64,000 nt of DNA from Amphirosellinia nigrospora (lineage: Eukaryota > Ascomycota > Sordariomycetes > Xylariales > Xylariaceae): contig SCHM01000007.1 in NCBI GenBank assembly GCA_004123355.1, positions 992,001 through 1,056,000 on the forward strand. The letters are read 5' to 3'. Position 1 is the stretch's first letter. Every line of letters begins with the position of its first letter. Under the pieces are notes generated by a model. It had not been told where the DNA came from, ran no database searches, and saw nothing but the letters and a program-made list of their open reading frames with translations. The translations under genes were made by a program, and so were the position numbers. Shown here piece after piece: positions 9,236-22,340 of the stretch.

Positions 9236-11230
9236 ACCTTCGTCATCATCGTCGGAGTGCTGGTCGGCCTCGACGGGTCCTGGCGGAGGTACCGTTCGCT
9301 TGAAGGGGTCCTCGTCACTCTTACACGGTCGCAACTGTGCGACGGAGATGACGGGTGTATCCGGTAGTGTCCAGGAAAATCCAGTTCGTAGGCTAGGTCG
9401 CCGATCCTGCGTTTGACTACCCAGGGTCCAGCCCGTTGTTGCGAGTACTTTCTGGGGGTCGCCGGGCAAGTGGTACCCGTCGTGCAGGCGGAGGAGGACC
9501 TTGTCGCCTGGTTTGAATTCCAATGCTCGGTGCTTACTGTCAAAATGTCTCTTCGCTGCAGCGGCGGCGAAGTCCATAGCCAACTTGGCATCTTGTCGTA
9601 GGTGATCACGCAGAGACTTCACGTCCTCGAAGTTGCGTGTGTCTACTTGGCCCGTAAGTACATCGAGGGGCCAGGAAGCTTGAACCCAAATAACTGCTCG
9701 TGCGGGGTAGATCGCATGGCTTGTGAAAACGCGGAGTTGAGGTTCCATTGCAAAGCGGGACTATTTCGAGCCAGTTCGACTCGGGGTACGTGTAGTTGGT
9801 GATAGCGTATTGCAATTTCAATCGTCTGGTTCTTTCTCTCTGACAGACCATCTCCTTGCGGGTGATACGCGTGGTCATCAACAGTCTAGTACCCAGTGCT
9901 TTCCATATGCCTCTCCAAAGGTCGGAGGTAAACTTACGATCGCGATCGGAGATGTTCCTCTAGGGATACCCCAATCACTTAAGAGTTTGTCTGATCAAGA
10001 CTGTTGCCCAGTCTTCGGCTGTGTACTTCATGTTACCGGGGATCATAAGCGTCCGCTTGGACGTATGGCAAGAGACCGTCATCATACAATCGTACGTGTC
10101 AAAGCCTTCCAGTTGCCATGGGGTACCTTGTGATTTGACTGAAGGTAGTGACAAAATGAAATCAATTGCGATTGTCTGCATTGGCAGTGCATCCTTGGGT
10201 CGGATTGGACGCAGGCTACCTACCGGTTTCTGCCTGTCGTTGCGATTGACATCGCATCCCGGACAGCATTCGCAGTATTTCTTGACGTACCACGACTTTC
10301 TGTAGATCGAATACGGTTCCAGGGCTTCCATCATCCGGTCAGGTCCGAAGTGATGCTTCTCGTCGTGCACGGCGTGTAGCATTCGTTCGCGCATTGCGTG
10401 CGGAACGCAGAGTCGCTTGACTCCTTCGTGTTTGTTGTAGATCAAACCGTTTGCGACAAAGAATGGGTGCCCGGCCTTAGAAAAAACGATGGCGTCCTCG
10501 TCATTGCGTGGCTCGCGAAATTGGTCTTGACAGAGTTCGTCCAGAATCTTCTTGTATCGAGGATCCGCCTTGTATCCCAGTTCAAAATCGCGTTTGAACG
10601 CGTCATCCATTACTGCTTCCGCGGTATGTTCCACCACATTCCATACGGAGTCCAGCACCGCGGGTTCCTGTGATCGCTTTAATTTACCTTCTGGGTCGAC
10701 CGCATCCTGCACCGCAGTGAGTCGACTTAGCGCATCCGGAACATAGTTGAGGCGTCCTGGTAAGTGGAAAACTTGGAAACCGTATTGCGACAGATAAACG
10801 GATGAATTGACAAGTCGATTATTTGCTCTGTCGGTGGCAGAGGTGTTTAACGAGGTCTGATCAACGATGCCCTTCGTGGCTGAGTGATCTGTCAGGACTA
10901 CCACACGGTGTTTGTTTGAGTGAATCATGGTGCGAAGCTTTTTCGTAGCCCATACGAGACACGCCACTTCCTGTTCGGAGGGGCCGTACCTAGTCTCGGC
11001 CTGTGACAAGCATCGACTTAGGTACATAACTGGCTGTACTTGCGTGGAAGGTATGGGTTCGCCCGGTTTCCACTCGAAACCTGGTTTAGTGTGAAAGACC
11101 ATAACGCCGAAACCTCGTTCGAGACACCCGTCAACTTGCAGATATAGGATGCGATCTGGGTCGTGATGGTGGAGCGTGGTTTCGGAACAAATGACGACGT
11201 TCACGACGGGATCGGTATCCACCTCCTGAT
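9236..11230 (-). pseudogene. RNase H and integrase of element 2
   Basis: The largest frame (11294-9975) carries RNase H: VDGCLERGFG, ETRYGPSEQEV, LTDHSA and VPDALSRL. The integrase zinc domain (HDEKHHFGPDRM, CECCPGC) and core (IAIDFILSLP) follow. After small frame changes near 9975 and 9880 the core continues with ISDRDRKF and HPQGDGLSER, so the catalytic acids D, D and E all survive in pieces. The frames 9748-9221 and 9609-9240 give the C-terminal module (LLRLHDGYHLPG, GPWVVKRRIGDLAYELDFP). The domain order is normal but the reading frame breaks at least three times. Confidence 0.8.
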
Positions 11231-12904
11231 CGACGACGATCGGAGTACTCACGGTCATCGTACTTGGGACGTGAATTCCGAGGGTTTCTGTCACTGTCCT
11301 TCGGGTAGTCGCGGAGAGGTTTGGCGTTTGGAAATTTGTGCTCTGCCTTCCGTTCCAATCCGTGGCGCGCTTCGTCGATCTTTTCCATGTACTTGTCCAA
11401 TGTATCTTTTTCCTTTGGTGGACGGATATAATCGACGATCACCTCGGCCCATTGGTCGCGGATGTTTTCCATGACACCCTGCCAATTGGAATTGTCTCGT
11501 GCCAAGGTTCCGTTTCCGCGGGCATATCGCAGCTTACGCTGAACAAATTGGGTAAGTGCGTTCTTGTTCCGCGCTATGTCGAGCAAGGAAAGGTTGCCTT
11601 CGAAGAACTTCTTTGTAGCGTACCCGGGGCGCATCTTAAATCGTTCTTCCAGCTTCTCAAGTACCGAGCTCAGGCCTGCTTTCCGCCAGATGCGACGATC
11701 GGTAGGCTTAACTTCATCGTTCCACCACAGGAGGGCGGAACCTGCGAGAAGGTGGTCAAACAGCTTCAAGATTTGGTTGCTGTTTGATGATTCCGTGTCG
11801 TCGAGCTCGCACATGGCTTGGATGCGTCGGGAAAACATGTGCGCATCCGTATAGATGATGTCTTTCCCGTCTGCGACGACTCCTCTATCTTCTGGGTCGT
11901 CCCAGTCGGGGTTCAGAACTCCAATGTCCTCACGTTTAATCTTGTGAGTACCTCCTACCGTGAATGCAGTTGAAAACGGGGTTTCATGACGATGACGTCT
12001 GTCGCCATGGCCGTGGCCGCCGAAGCCGGCTTCACTGCCTGATGAATCTGGATCGTCATCGGGGTTGCCTGCTCCGCCATTGTTGCCATTGCCATTGCCG
12101 TTTCCATTGCCATTGCCATTGCCTGTCTCAATTGAAGTATGTATTCCAGTGTTCCCCGTATTGCCCTCAGGGCGACGAGGAGGAGGCGGGGCGGGGGCAT
12201 TGTCGCTGCGCCTGTCGTATTCGGAAGTGGGGCGGGGGCATTGTTGCCGTTCCTTCCTTTCCTGTGGCTGCATTATCGGGGTTGATTGCCGTGCCGCGGA
12301 AGGCTCGCCAGTCCGATGCGGTTGCAAGTGGGACATTGGCAGGAATGTGATATCGACTTCTTTGGAACTCCATGAAAGCGCTGAGATTTTGATTCATCTG
12401 TGCGATTGGGTCGAGTTTGTCGTTGATTTGCTCGACATCCTTTTGCAGCTCTTCCACATTCCGTTCAATTCTATTTTGCCTAGAGTCACTACTTTGCTGT
12501 TGTTTCAAAAGTGCATTCATAGTTTCTGGGTTGAATCCCGGATGCCATTCCAGTCCTTTGGACGAGGACCCTGCAGGTTCTTGACTCATTGTCGCTGATC
12601 GAGCCCTGCCTGTGTCGATGTCGGTCTCAGCTTCGGTTGCTTCCGCGCTGGCTCTGTTCTTCTTGTTTCGTCTAGACTTCTTGAATTGTATTATTGGACG
12701 ATCCACAGGCGTCTCTGACGGAGCTTGTGCTGATGACGACGACGCTTGTTCCGACGGCTGCTGTTCCGGAAATCGGAATAAAGGTATTTTTAGGTAAAGG
12801 TTCTCCGACAACAGATCTATCGTCTGGTCTGGTAGGTGACCAGGTGCGTGAGGAAGACTGTCGTCGTGATTGTCCTGTGATTCGTCGTCTTTGCGTGACG
12901 TCAT
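11131..12904 (-). pseudogene. Gag of element 2, two frames
   Basis: The first frame (12904-12167) begins MTSRKDDESQDN and has an Ala/Ser-rich region, then a coiled coil (NRIERNVEELQKDVEQINDK). Near 12230, in a G/C run, the reading moves to the second frame (12336-11131). This has Pro-rich sequence, a Gly-Asn repeat from a GGCAAT-type hexanucleotide (about 12075-12123), and a capsid-like helical domain (FDHLLAGSALLWWNDE, RNKNALTQFVQRKLRYA). It ends in an Arg/Asp/Tyr-rich tail. The zinc knuckle expected next is missing because the deletion joins this tail to RNase H near 11190-11230. Gag would form the cytoplasmic particle. Confidence 0.75.
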
Positions 12905-13397
12905 GAATGATGACTCGGGACGAGATGGACTATGCGCGAGTAGGAGTAGGATAGGGTATGTGTAATTCGTAACCGTGTTTCAACAGTAGGACTGGTATAT
13001 TCATGAACTTCAACGGCGAACCGGAACGTTCAAGAACTTCACAGTGAGACTGGGACACTCGGAACGATTGATTGGTGGAAATCCGCAACGTCTGCGACTT
13101 CACAGTAACTTTGGCTACGCCGCAGAGACTGGTACATCCAGGATACGGAGGTGACTTGCCAAGCTCCTTTCAGGGCTAGATGACTAGTTTACTCAGAGGC
13201 TTCGCGGGAGTGCAAGGGTAAGGGTGCAAGATGGATCGACGCTAGGGCGCGATACTTGCCTTGATTGACGGGTGCGTGCAGATCGCGCGCTAATTGCCGC
13301 CGGGGAAATTGGTGTCTCTCGACCTCGAGAGATCTAAAGACGATGGTTTTGGTATGGTTTGGTGTCTGCAATAGAACTGCGTGGTGACGCACCACTT
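12905..13397 (-). other. 5' untranslated leader of element 2
   Basis: The interval lies between the 5' LTR and the gag start. Next to the LTR, minus-strand sequence reads AAG then TGGTGCGTCACC. The TGG there could begin a tRNA primer-binding site, but I cannot match it to a tRNA. Short repeats of CAGTGAGACTGG and CAGAGACTGG type occur at about 12985-13130. No ORF is supported. Confidence 0.5.
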
Positions 13398-13604
13398 TGA
13401 GAAGAATAATATGGGTTGTAAAGTAAAGCTTGATTGAGAAGGAAGAGAATCTATCATTAGATCCACTGCGGTGGATCTAATGATAGATTCTCTGACTGGC
13501 AGTGTGTGCCAGCTGTCTATCTAGATACAGGTGTTGCCAGGTGGCTTCCCCTGCGCGGAGCGCAGGGAAGCCACTGGCAACACAGACCCCTTGGGGCTCT
13601 ATCA
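13398..13604 (-). repeat. 5' LTR of element 2
   Basis: This is a 207-bp copy of the LTR at 8377-8581, in the same orientation and with both hairpins. Compensating differences occur on both sides of the first palindrome (CTATCATTAG against CTAATGATAG), so the stem is kept. AT-rich RIP sequence begins immediately after 13604. Confidence 0.75.
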
Positions 13605-14165
13605 ATTAGTTAATATTCGATAAATTATTAAGTATTATTTTTATTATAAAATATTTATATTTCTGAATATTTTTATATAATATATAATAACTAATAATAT
13701 ATTAATGTTTAACTATAAAATAAAAAAGCTATAATAGTTTAAATAGCCCTAGTTATACTAAAATAAAAAGCTAAATAATATTTTTAAAAAACTTATTAAC
13801 TTTTAATAGCTTATTAGCTTTTAGTATAGCTTAAAAAAAAAGCAATAGCTTTTTTATCCTAGCTAAAATAATACAATACCCGTTGTCACGATTGGTGTCC
13901 TTTACAGAGGCAAAGCTCCTAGTTGGGGTCCCATTTGTATATTGATCGAGAGATACTAAGCTAGATCTAGGATCTAGCGGCTAATTCTATCTATAGGGAT
14001 TTTGTGTGTGTGCACGGTGGGGCTGATCATGTGACTCTAGGTGGGTCCCGCAGGGACCCACTGTATCCACTGTATCCGTATCTGGTCAGCCACCCGTGAC
14101 TCCCGTTATATAAACTAAATACTAGCTATTTTTAACTTAATTTAAGTTTTAGTACTATATTTATT
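13605..14165. repeat. Degenerate AT-rich repeat unit, copy 1, split by an LTR
   Basis: Apart from the inserted LTR at 13884-14101, this unit is homologous to 21679-22060, with a further partial copy at about 21470-21640. Shared landmarks include TTAGTTAATATT, TAGCTTTTAGTATAGCTT and TATATAAACTAAATA. All copies are strongly RIP-like. It is a remnant of an older repeat of unknown class. Confidence 0.65.
13884..14101. mobile_element. Solo LTR-like insertion, target duplication CCCGT
   Basis: The 218-bp GC-balanced island begins TGTCACG and ends CCGTGACT, with CCCGT on both sides (13879-13883 and 14102-14106). The homologous repeat at 21950 reads CCCGC followed directly by TATATAAAC, an empty site that confirms the insertion. 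It contains a palindrome TGGGTCCCGCAGGGACCCA. No coding content. Confidence 0.8.
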
Positions 14166-14317
14166 ATTTATATTATTATTTTTGACTTTATTTTATTAAG
14201 TAATATTAGTTTTATGCTAAAATTTTATTTTTTTAAAATATTTTTTATTTTTAACTTTTATATAGTACGAATAATTTTAATCTATATGCTTTTATCCTTT
14301 TTAAGCTACCTATAAAC

Positions 14318-14640
14318 AACAAATAATAAATAATAAATAATAAAGAATAAATAATAAAAATAAATAATAAATAATAAATAATAAATAATAAAGAATAAAT
14401 AATAAATAATAAAGAATAAATAATAAAGAATAAATAATAAATAATAAATAATAAATAATAAATAATAAAGAATAAATAATAAATAATAAATAATAAATAA
14501 TAAATAATAAATAATAAATAATAAATAATAAATAATAAATAATAAATAATAAATAATAAATAATAAATAATAAATATAATAATAAATAATAAATAATAAA
14601 TAATAAAATAAATAATAAATAATAAATAATAAATAATAAA
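14318..14640. repeat. Heptanucleotide microsatellite (TAATAAA)n with variants
   Basis: About 320 bp consist almost entirely of TAATAAA units, with GAATAAA variants clustered in the first half. This is simple-sequence expansion within the AT-rich block. Confidence 0.9.
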
Positions 14641-17600
14641 CTAAATAACTATTATTACTAGTTAGTTGTTTAATTAATTTAATATAATTTAACTAAACAA
14701 TTTATTATATATTTATATATATATATATAATCTAATATAATAATAATAATATAAGTTTTGTTTGCTTAAAAAAACGTTACTAAAACATTTATTAATACGT
14801 TTTTATTTTTTATTATTCTTTAATCGGGATTTTTTAATATATAATATAAAACTAAGCTGTTTTTAAAAATATTAATTTATATTTACGTTATTTATAGCTA
14901 AGTGGTACGATATACTATATAAAATAGCCGTTTTAGCCTAGTAATAGTTTAGTTTTAAAAAGGCTAATAGTTGCTAAGATTTAGTCCGTTTATATTTGGA
15001 TTATATCGTATAAAATATTTTTAGTATTTAGGGCTACTTTTGCTATATTCTTTTAAAAAACGTTTAATAGTAGTAAATATATTGTTTTTCTGCTTTAATA
15101 GTTATTTTATTAGCTATATTTAGGAATTTTATTATTATTTGCTAGATTATTTTAGTTATTCTATTTTTTTTTAATTTATAAATAATTTATTAGTATTTTT
15201 TATTTTTTTTTTTCAATTAGTTTATTTTAAGCTTTATATTTAGTTTAAAAGTTTAAATTTTTTTAGTAATTTTATTTTAAATATTAAGCTTAAAATTTTT
15301 ATTTGCTTTTTAATTAATAAGCTGCCGGCCTATTTAATAAAATAGTATAATTTCTTTATAAACCGATTTATTTTATTTTTAAGCCCTTTTTTTTACGTCA
15401 TTTTAAAGTTAGGCGTAATATTTTAAAATATTAATATTAATTTTAGTACTAATAATAGTTTTGTATTAAGTTATAGTATTGTTTCCGCGGGTAGAAATAA
15501 AACTAATACTAATATTAAATTAAATAAAGCTAAAAAGGTCTTAGTTTTAATTAGTTTAATTAATATTAATATTAGATTAATTGATATTAAAAAGTATAAT
15601 TTAACTAGTTAAACTTTTTCAATAGTTTATAAAAACTATTATATTTAGCTTTAATAATATTAAAGTATATTAAAACGTTTAAAATAGCTGCTAGTAGTAT
15701 TAGTTTATTTAAACTACCTATATTTTAATTTAATTCTGGGTTTATATTTTAAAAAAATATAGATTTTTGCTATTTTGTTAAAATTTAAAGGAAAAACCTT
15801 GGGACTAATAGGGCGTAAACTTACTAAATAATAAGCTTTAATATATCGATAGTTTTTTTATTAAAAAGTTTAATTTATTAATATTTATTAGGCTAAAATT
15901 AAATTTTATTTTAGTTTATTATAATATAATAGCTTTAAATAATCGTTAAAATATATAAAGCTTTAATAATAAATAATATTTTCTAATAATTAAAAAACTT
16001 GATTTTTTATATAAAAGCGTTTAAAATAAATAATTATTTTAATAAAGCTTTTTAATAATGTTTTATAAATTGGGCGATGATTTTTTAATAAGTTTTTTAA
16101 ACTTTCGATTAGTTTTAGTATATAAAATAAATTAAAAAAAGTTGATAAAAACCGATTATATTTTAAAATATTTTGTTTTTTTACTATATATTATTTTCTA
16201 TAATTTAATTACTATATATCCGTTTATCTAATTTTAGCGGCTTATATATAACTAATAAAAGCTATAAAAACTTTTATTAAATAAAAACTATATTATTATT
16301 TAATTTTAATAATTTATAATTAAATCGATTCGGTTTTCTTAGTAAATATACTAAATCTATAATAAAAGGTTAGCTTTTTAAAGCTAACCGATTAGCTAGG
16401 CTTTTACGCTTTAAAAAGCAACTTTTTTTATAAAGTATTCTTAGAACTAAAATATTAATTTATTATAATAAACGTTTTTTTAGCGTTTTATCGCTAAAAT
16501 GTTAGCTATATTATTCTTAAAGCTTGGATAAACATATAATACCTTATTAAAAATCTTATAAGCGTTTAATATATTATTAAAACCTTTTTTATTTTTGTTT
16601 TTTATATATAATAGCTTTTTGGTTAAAAAATAATCTACTTAAATAAAGTTTTAAGCAAATATAGCCGGATATTTTATTTATAATATAAAAGTCCCTGCTA
16701 AAAAACTAATTATAGTTTATAAATAGCGCAACCTTAGCCTTCTAGATTTTTTGTTTTTTTTACCGTATATAAAATAATAAATAAATTATTATATTAACGT
16801 TTTTTAAAACCTTTAATAAATATTTAGGTTATCTTATAGCTAAATTATTTAATTAATTTTAAAACGCCTAATTTATAAACAAAACTTCGCGGTTAAATTA
16901 AAATAACTAATAATTAAAAGGGCCATAAAAGCCGCTAAAAAATATAAGCTTAGCGCTTTTTTAGTAAGCTTTTTCTTAGCCGATTTATTTTTTTTTAAAA
17001 TATTATATACTTTTTGCTAAATTTTATTTTTATTTATTTAATATTTAAGCTTGCTAAAAGTTATTTCGATATACTTTATTATTTGATAATAAAAAACTAT
17101 ACTTTATTTATAATATAAAAGCTAAATTATTATTTAATTATTATATATTACTTAAAACTTTTTTATAAGCTTTAAAATATAAAATCCTACAAAAAAAAAA
17201 AAACTTTTTTACTATTTTACTTTATACGCTATTTTAAATAATAATAATTAATATAAACGCTATAAACTAGTTATAATATTATAAAGCTTGGATATTATTT
17301 TGTCGGAAACTTTTTTAGCTTAATATACTTTAAGCGTATAAAAATAATAATTAATTAATAAATTAATAAGCTTAAAAAAAAACTAAAAAAAACATTTTTA
17401 ATGTTTACCGTTATAATATTAATTATAAACAAAACAAAATAATTAAATAATAAAATTAAAAAATATAATTAATATTTTATATTTTTATATCAAGTTGTTA
17501 TAAAAGGACTAATATTTAAGTTAAATATAACAATAATATTATTAATAATAAATATTATATAAAACTAAAGCTTAAAAAAAAATTTTTTGAACTAAAAAAT

Positions 17601-20600
17601 AAGCAAAAATATATATATATAAATTAATATTATAGCCTAATTAAACCTAATATTTTTAACAAAAATCTAGCGCTTAAAATAAAACTAGTAAATATAAAAT
17701 ATTTTTAAAAAAATTTTCTTTTTATAGCGCTTACAATAAAACTAATAAATATAAATATTTTATTTTTTAATTTATTATCGGTATTTTAAATATTTATATA
17801 AAAACTTTTTATAAAATTAAAAAGAATTTTTTTATTAATTATTAAAACAAAAGTTTTAATATTAATATAAATTATTTTTAGTTTTATATTATTAATATTT
17901 ATTATTTTTACCCGTGTTTTTATAGCTTTCCGCCTTAATTATTAAATTTTTAAATTTTTTAATTAAACGTTACGTATTACCTTTTTTTCGCTTTTTTTTT
18001 ATTTTCGATAATATTAATATATATTTCAGTTTTAGCTAATAAAAATTTTTATTTTTATTATTTATAAATATAAACTATTAAATATTACTACGGGAATAAA
18101 ACTAAATAAAAAGTAGCTTTTTTTAAGTTACGAATATTTTTTTTAGTAGGGCTATTATTAAATATAACTAATATATTAAGCGTAAAAAAACTTATAAACT
18201 TATAAGTTTATTTTAGATTATTTTATAATTAGTAGTTATTTATAAACTTATATATATTACTATTTATTAAATAATTTATATATATTAAATAACGCTGCTA
18301 ATTTAAAAGTAATATTTATACTAGAGGACTTTTAATTTAGGGGCAAAAATGCTTAAGTTTTAAGAACTACGTATTTAGGTTAATAAGTAAGTTATAGTTG
18401 CTAGTTATATTAGTTCGCTTTTTTTTAATAAGTTATATATAATAAAACCTGCTATTTTATTTTAATTTATTAACTATAGTATTTTGTTTTTTTACGTAAC
18501 TATATAATTATATTATAAAATATTCGGCTGTTTAGTTAATAGTAGTAATAGATTTGTTTATAAATATAAGCGTTAATATATAATATTTTTATATATCTAT
18601 TTTATTAATAGTAGTAATATACGCTAAAGTTATATTGTTGTTTTAATTTAAATTATAATTTCGAGCTATAAAATAAGATTAACAAGTTAAAATATTATAG
18701 CGAATAATTAATTTTTATTTTAGGTTAAAAAAACTAACTACGATATTAAGATTTTTAAACCGATTTTTAACCCGGGTAAGATTAAAAAAGTTTTTTAGTA
18801 GGTATAAATTACTATTTTAAATTTTAAATATAATTATGAGCTATTTTTAATATTAAATATAATTATAAATTTTATATTTTAAATAACGGCGCTATTAAAA
18901 ATACTAATTTTTATAACGTATTAGATTTTTATTTTTTTTAAAAAAAGCTTAAGCTTGCTAAAAATTTAAAAAAAACTTTATAAGCTAGCTAAAATATTTA
19001 AAAAAAAAGAACTTTTCAAAAAAAGCTTAAGCTTGCTAAAATATTTAAAAAAAAGAACTTTTCAAAAAAAGTTTAAGTTTGCTAATAAATTTAAAAAAAG
19101 ATTTATAAGCTAGTTAAAACGTTAAAAAAAAAACTCTCGAAGACTTAAAAAACGCATTTATTACGATTAATCTAAAGCTTTAAAGTTTTCGGAAACTTAA
19201 AGATTTAAAAAACTTAAAGACTATGTTTATTATAACCGATTTAAAGCTTTAAAAACCGCGTTTATTATAATCGATTTAAAGCTTTAAAAACTTCGGAAAC
19301 CTAAAGACTGCGCTTAAAATATTATAATAAAAAGCAAAAAAATAAGGAGAAAAGGTTATAAACGAATATTTTATAGAGAATATTATTATATTTATTACGC
19401 TAGTATAATAGCTAATTTTGCGGCAATTATAGTTTTTTTAAAAATAGCTTAATAAAAGTTATATTTAAATAAAGTTTGCAATAGTAGTACTGGTTTATAA
19501 TATAAAATAATAAATATTTAGTTAATATTAAATTAAAAAAACAAAAAAGTAAAATAATTATAAATATAATTAAACGAATAATATTAAATAATTAGGTTTA
19601 ATATAACGTATAACTATTAAATAATCGGGTTTAATAAAACATATAACTATTAAATAATTAAATTTAGTATAACTTATAATAAAAAAAAAATTAAAAATAA
19701 GACTTTATAATTTATTTATATTATATTATTATTTTTAATATAAATATTTAACTTTGAAATTTTATTAAATTTATAGTTATCTATAAAAAAAATAAATATT
19801 AAAGACTAAATATATATAATAGTAAGTAAAAATAAAGGGGTTTTTAATTCGGGTAAAAGAATTTCCTATTTAGGATATAAAAAACCAAAAAAAATGTTAT
19901 CGATAAAAAAACCTTTTTTTCACTTAGTCGTACCCCCTTCATAACACTTAAGCATAAGCTACGCACTTTTAAAGCCATAAACTAAAAATAAAAAATAAAT
20001 AATATTAATTTGCTTAATCCGTAATTATTATTATTTTGCTTTTTTTTGCCGAAAAATCGCCGAGCTTATAATTAGCGTAATAAAATCTTTTAAAAATATA
20101 AAAATTATTATTAATTTTAATCTTAGCTGATAACTATTTAAAGTAATAAGCGTTAAAATCCTTTATAACTAATATTATAATATTTTTTAAGATATATATT
20201 AAAAAGTTGTTAATATAAATCTTTTTATTAAAATTTAAATATTAATAATATATACGTAATATTTTTCTTATTTAAATTTAAGCACGCAAATATAATCTTT
20301 ATTTATTATTATTTTTTTACTTTTAAGTTTATATTTTTATTTATATATATTAATATTATTATTATATTTTTATTTAAATATACTATATAGAAAATTAATT
20401 ATAGTTTATTATTAAAATTAAAAAGCTAGTAATTCTAGTAGCTAAATACTTCGTTTATATATATTTACTATATATACTAAAATATTATTTTAGTATTTTA
20501 TATTTAGATTTATTTTTTTTATTTAACTAATATAATTTATTTATTAATACTTATAATCATTATATAGTTAGCGTTTACTAGCTAGGCTAACTTAGCTACG

Positions 20601-22067
20601 CTTACTTTATAGTACTTATTTTATAACAAATCTTAAGCATTATTTATAAAGTAGCTTTTGTTTTAACTTATATTTATTTTTTACTTATTTTAATTTAATA
20701 TAATTTATTTAACTCTTAATAAAAAAATTTTTAAATAAAATTTTTTTTTAGTAAGGGCGGTTAGGCTAGCTTTAAAAATAAAAAAATAAAAACGCTTTTA
20801 AAAGGGGAAAAAAAAAAAAAAAAAAAAAAAAAAGGTAAGATTTTTTTATGCTTTTTATATATTATAATATAGTTATATAGCTTTTTTATTAGTATATTTT
20901 ATCATAATATTTATTATATAATTAAAAGTTTTTTATATTAGTAATTTATATTAAAAAACAATAAACTTAATAATTATTCTTATAAAAAAATTAAGCTAAT
21001 TTTAACTAGAACAAAGCAAAAAAGCTTTATAATAACTTTTTATTTAAGTTTATAATAAAATCTTAGTTTTAATAATTATTTATATTAGCTAAACGTTAAA
21101 TAAGCTAATTTTTATATTGTTTATAATTTTAAAAAAAAAATTTACGTAATAGCTAAAAAATAGCCCTTTAAAAGTCCGGCTTTTTTTGCTAAAGTAATTT
21201 AAAACTAGTGAAAAAAAGTTTTTAATATTTTATATTTTAATTTATTTTTATTTATAATAATATTAGTACTTATTAACTAACCGTTCGCTTTAAAAAAACA
21301 ATTTTTTTTAAATAATAGCTATAAAAAGTTAGCCCTAAAGCGTAATTAAAAGGAAATATTATTTATTAAGCTAAACTAATAATAAATATACTAAAATTCG
21401 CTTATAAAAAATAAGTAAAATTAATAAATAATTAAATTTAAAAAAAAAAGATTTAAATATTTAATAAAGCGTTTATAAAGGCCTAGATTATATTTAAAAT
21501 ATAGCTTAAGAAAAAAAACAATAGCTTTTTTACCCTAGTTATAGCCGTAAAACGCCTGCTATATAAGCTAAATACTAGCCGTTTTTAAACTTAAATTAAA
21601 TTTTAATATTATATTTATTATTTATATATATTATTTTTATTGATAATTAATAAAAATATTTTTAGTAAATATTATTATATTAGTTAATATTTAATAAATT
21701 ATTAAATATTACTTTTTACTATAAAATATTTATACTTTTAAATATTTTTTATAATATATAATAACTAATAGTATATGAACGTTTAATTATAAAATAAAAA
21801 AGCTATAATAACTTAAATAGCTTTAGCTATACCGAAATAAAAAGCTAAATAATACTTTTAAAAAGCTTACTAGCTTTTAATAGCTTACTAACTTTTAGTA
21901 TAGCTTAAAAAAAAGCAATAGCCCCTTTATTCCGGCTAAAACGGTATAATACCCGCTATATAAACTAAATATTAGCTATTTTTAACTTAATTTAAATTTT
22001 AATACTACGTTTATTATCTATAATATTTTATTTTTATTTATAATTAATAAAAATATTTTAGCAAAAA
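14641..22067. other. RIP-degraded AT-rich DNA, no gene
   Basis: This stretch is extremely AT-rich and has no open frame of useful length on either strand. Recognisable structure is limited to short diverged repeats at about 18940-19320, a 26-bp A tract at 20808-20833, and a segment at about 20400-20560 homologous to 26150-26290. The original sequence was probably transposon DNA; its class cannot be read. Confidence 0.75.
18940..19320. repeat. Degenerate tandem repeats
   Basis: Units containing AGCTTAAGCTTGCTAAA and AAAGAACTTTTC repeat about three times at 18945-19075. A second set with TTATTATAATCGATTTAAAGC repeats about three times at 19150-19320. Units differ by C/T and G/A changes. Confidence 0.6.
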
Positions 22068-22340
22068 TAGTTAAGCTTATAAGCTTAATAACGCGCTACT
22101 TAAAACTAGCAAAAATTACTAGCAAATAATAATACATATTAAAAAAAATATAATTAAGCCTATAAACCTTATAGCACATAACCCAAAGCTAGCAAGAACT
22201 ACTAGCGGGCTATAGCACGTAGCGCACAAGAATATATAAAAATAAGTTTATAAAGTATAGTTAAGCTTACAAGCCTAGCAGCGTATAACCCAAAGCCAGT
22301 AATAACTACTAGCGGGCTATAATACGTAGTATATAATTTA
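22068..22340. repeat. Three tandem units of about 80-110 bp with graded decay
   Basis: Each unit starts near TTAAGC(T/C)TA(T/C)AAGC and contains AAAGC(T/C)AG followed by ACTACTAGCGGGCTAT. The first unit (22068-22150) is most A/T-converted; the second and third keep the GC motif. Differences are largely C-to-T and G-to-A. Confidence 0.65.

Larger units (their letters stand above)
8377..13604 (-). mobile_element. Ty3/gypsy chromovirus element 2, internally deleted
   Basis: Two direct copies of an LTR (8377-8581 and 13398-13604) enclose, in minus-strand order, a 5' untranslated region, gag, RNase H, integrase and chromodomain. Protease and the reverse transcriptase palm are missing, so it could move only with help. 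The RNase H and integrase are closely related to those of element 1 (shared VMVFHT, HDEKHHFGP, GYHLPG). Unlike element 1, its breaks are mostly frame changes rather than RIP-type stops. No target duplication is found: ATAGC precedes 8377 and ATTAG follows 13604. Confidence 0.75.
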
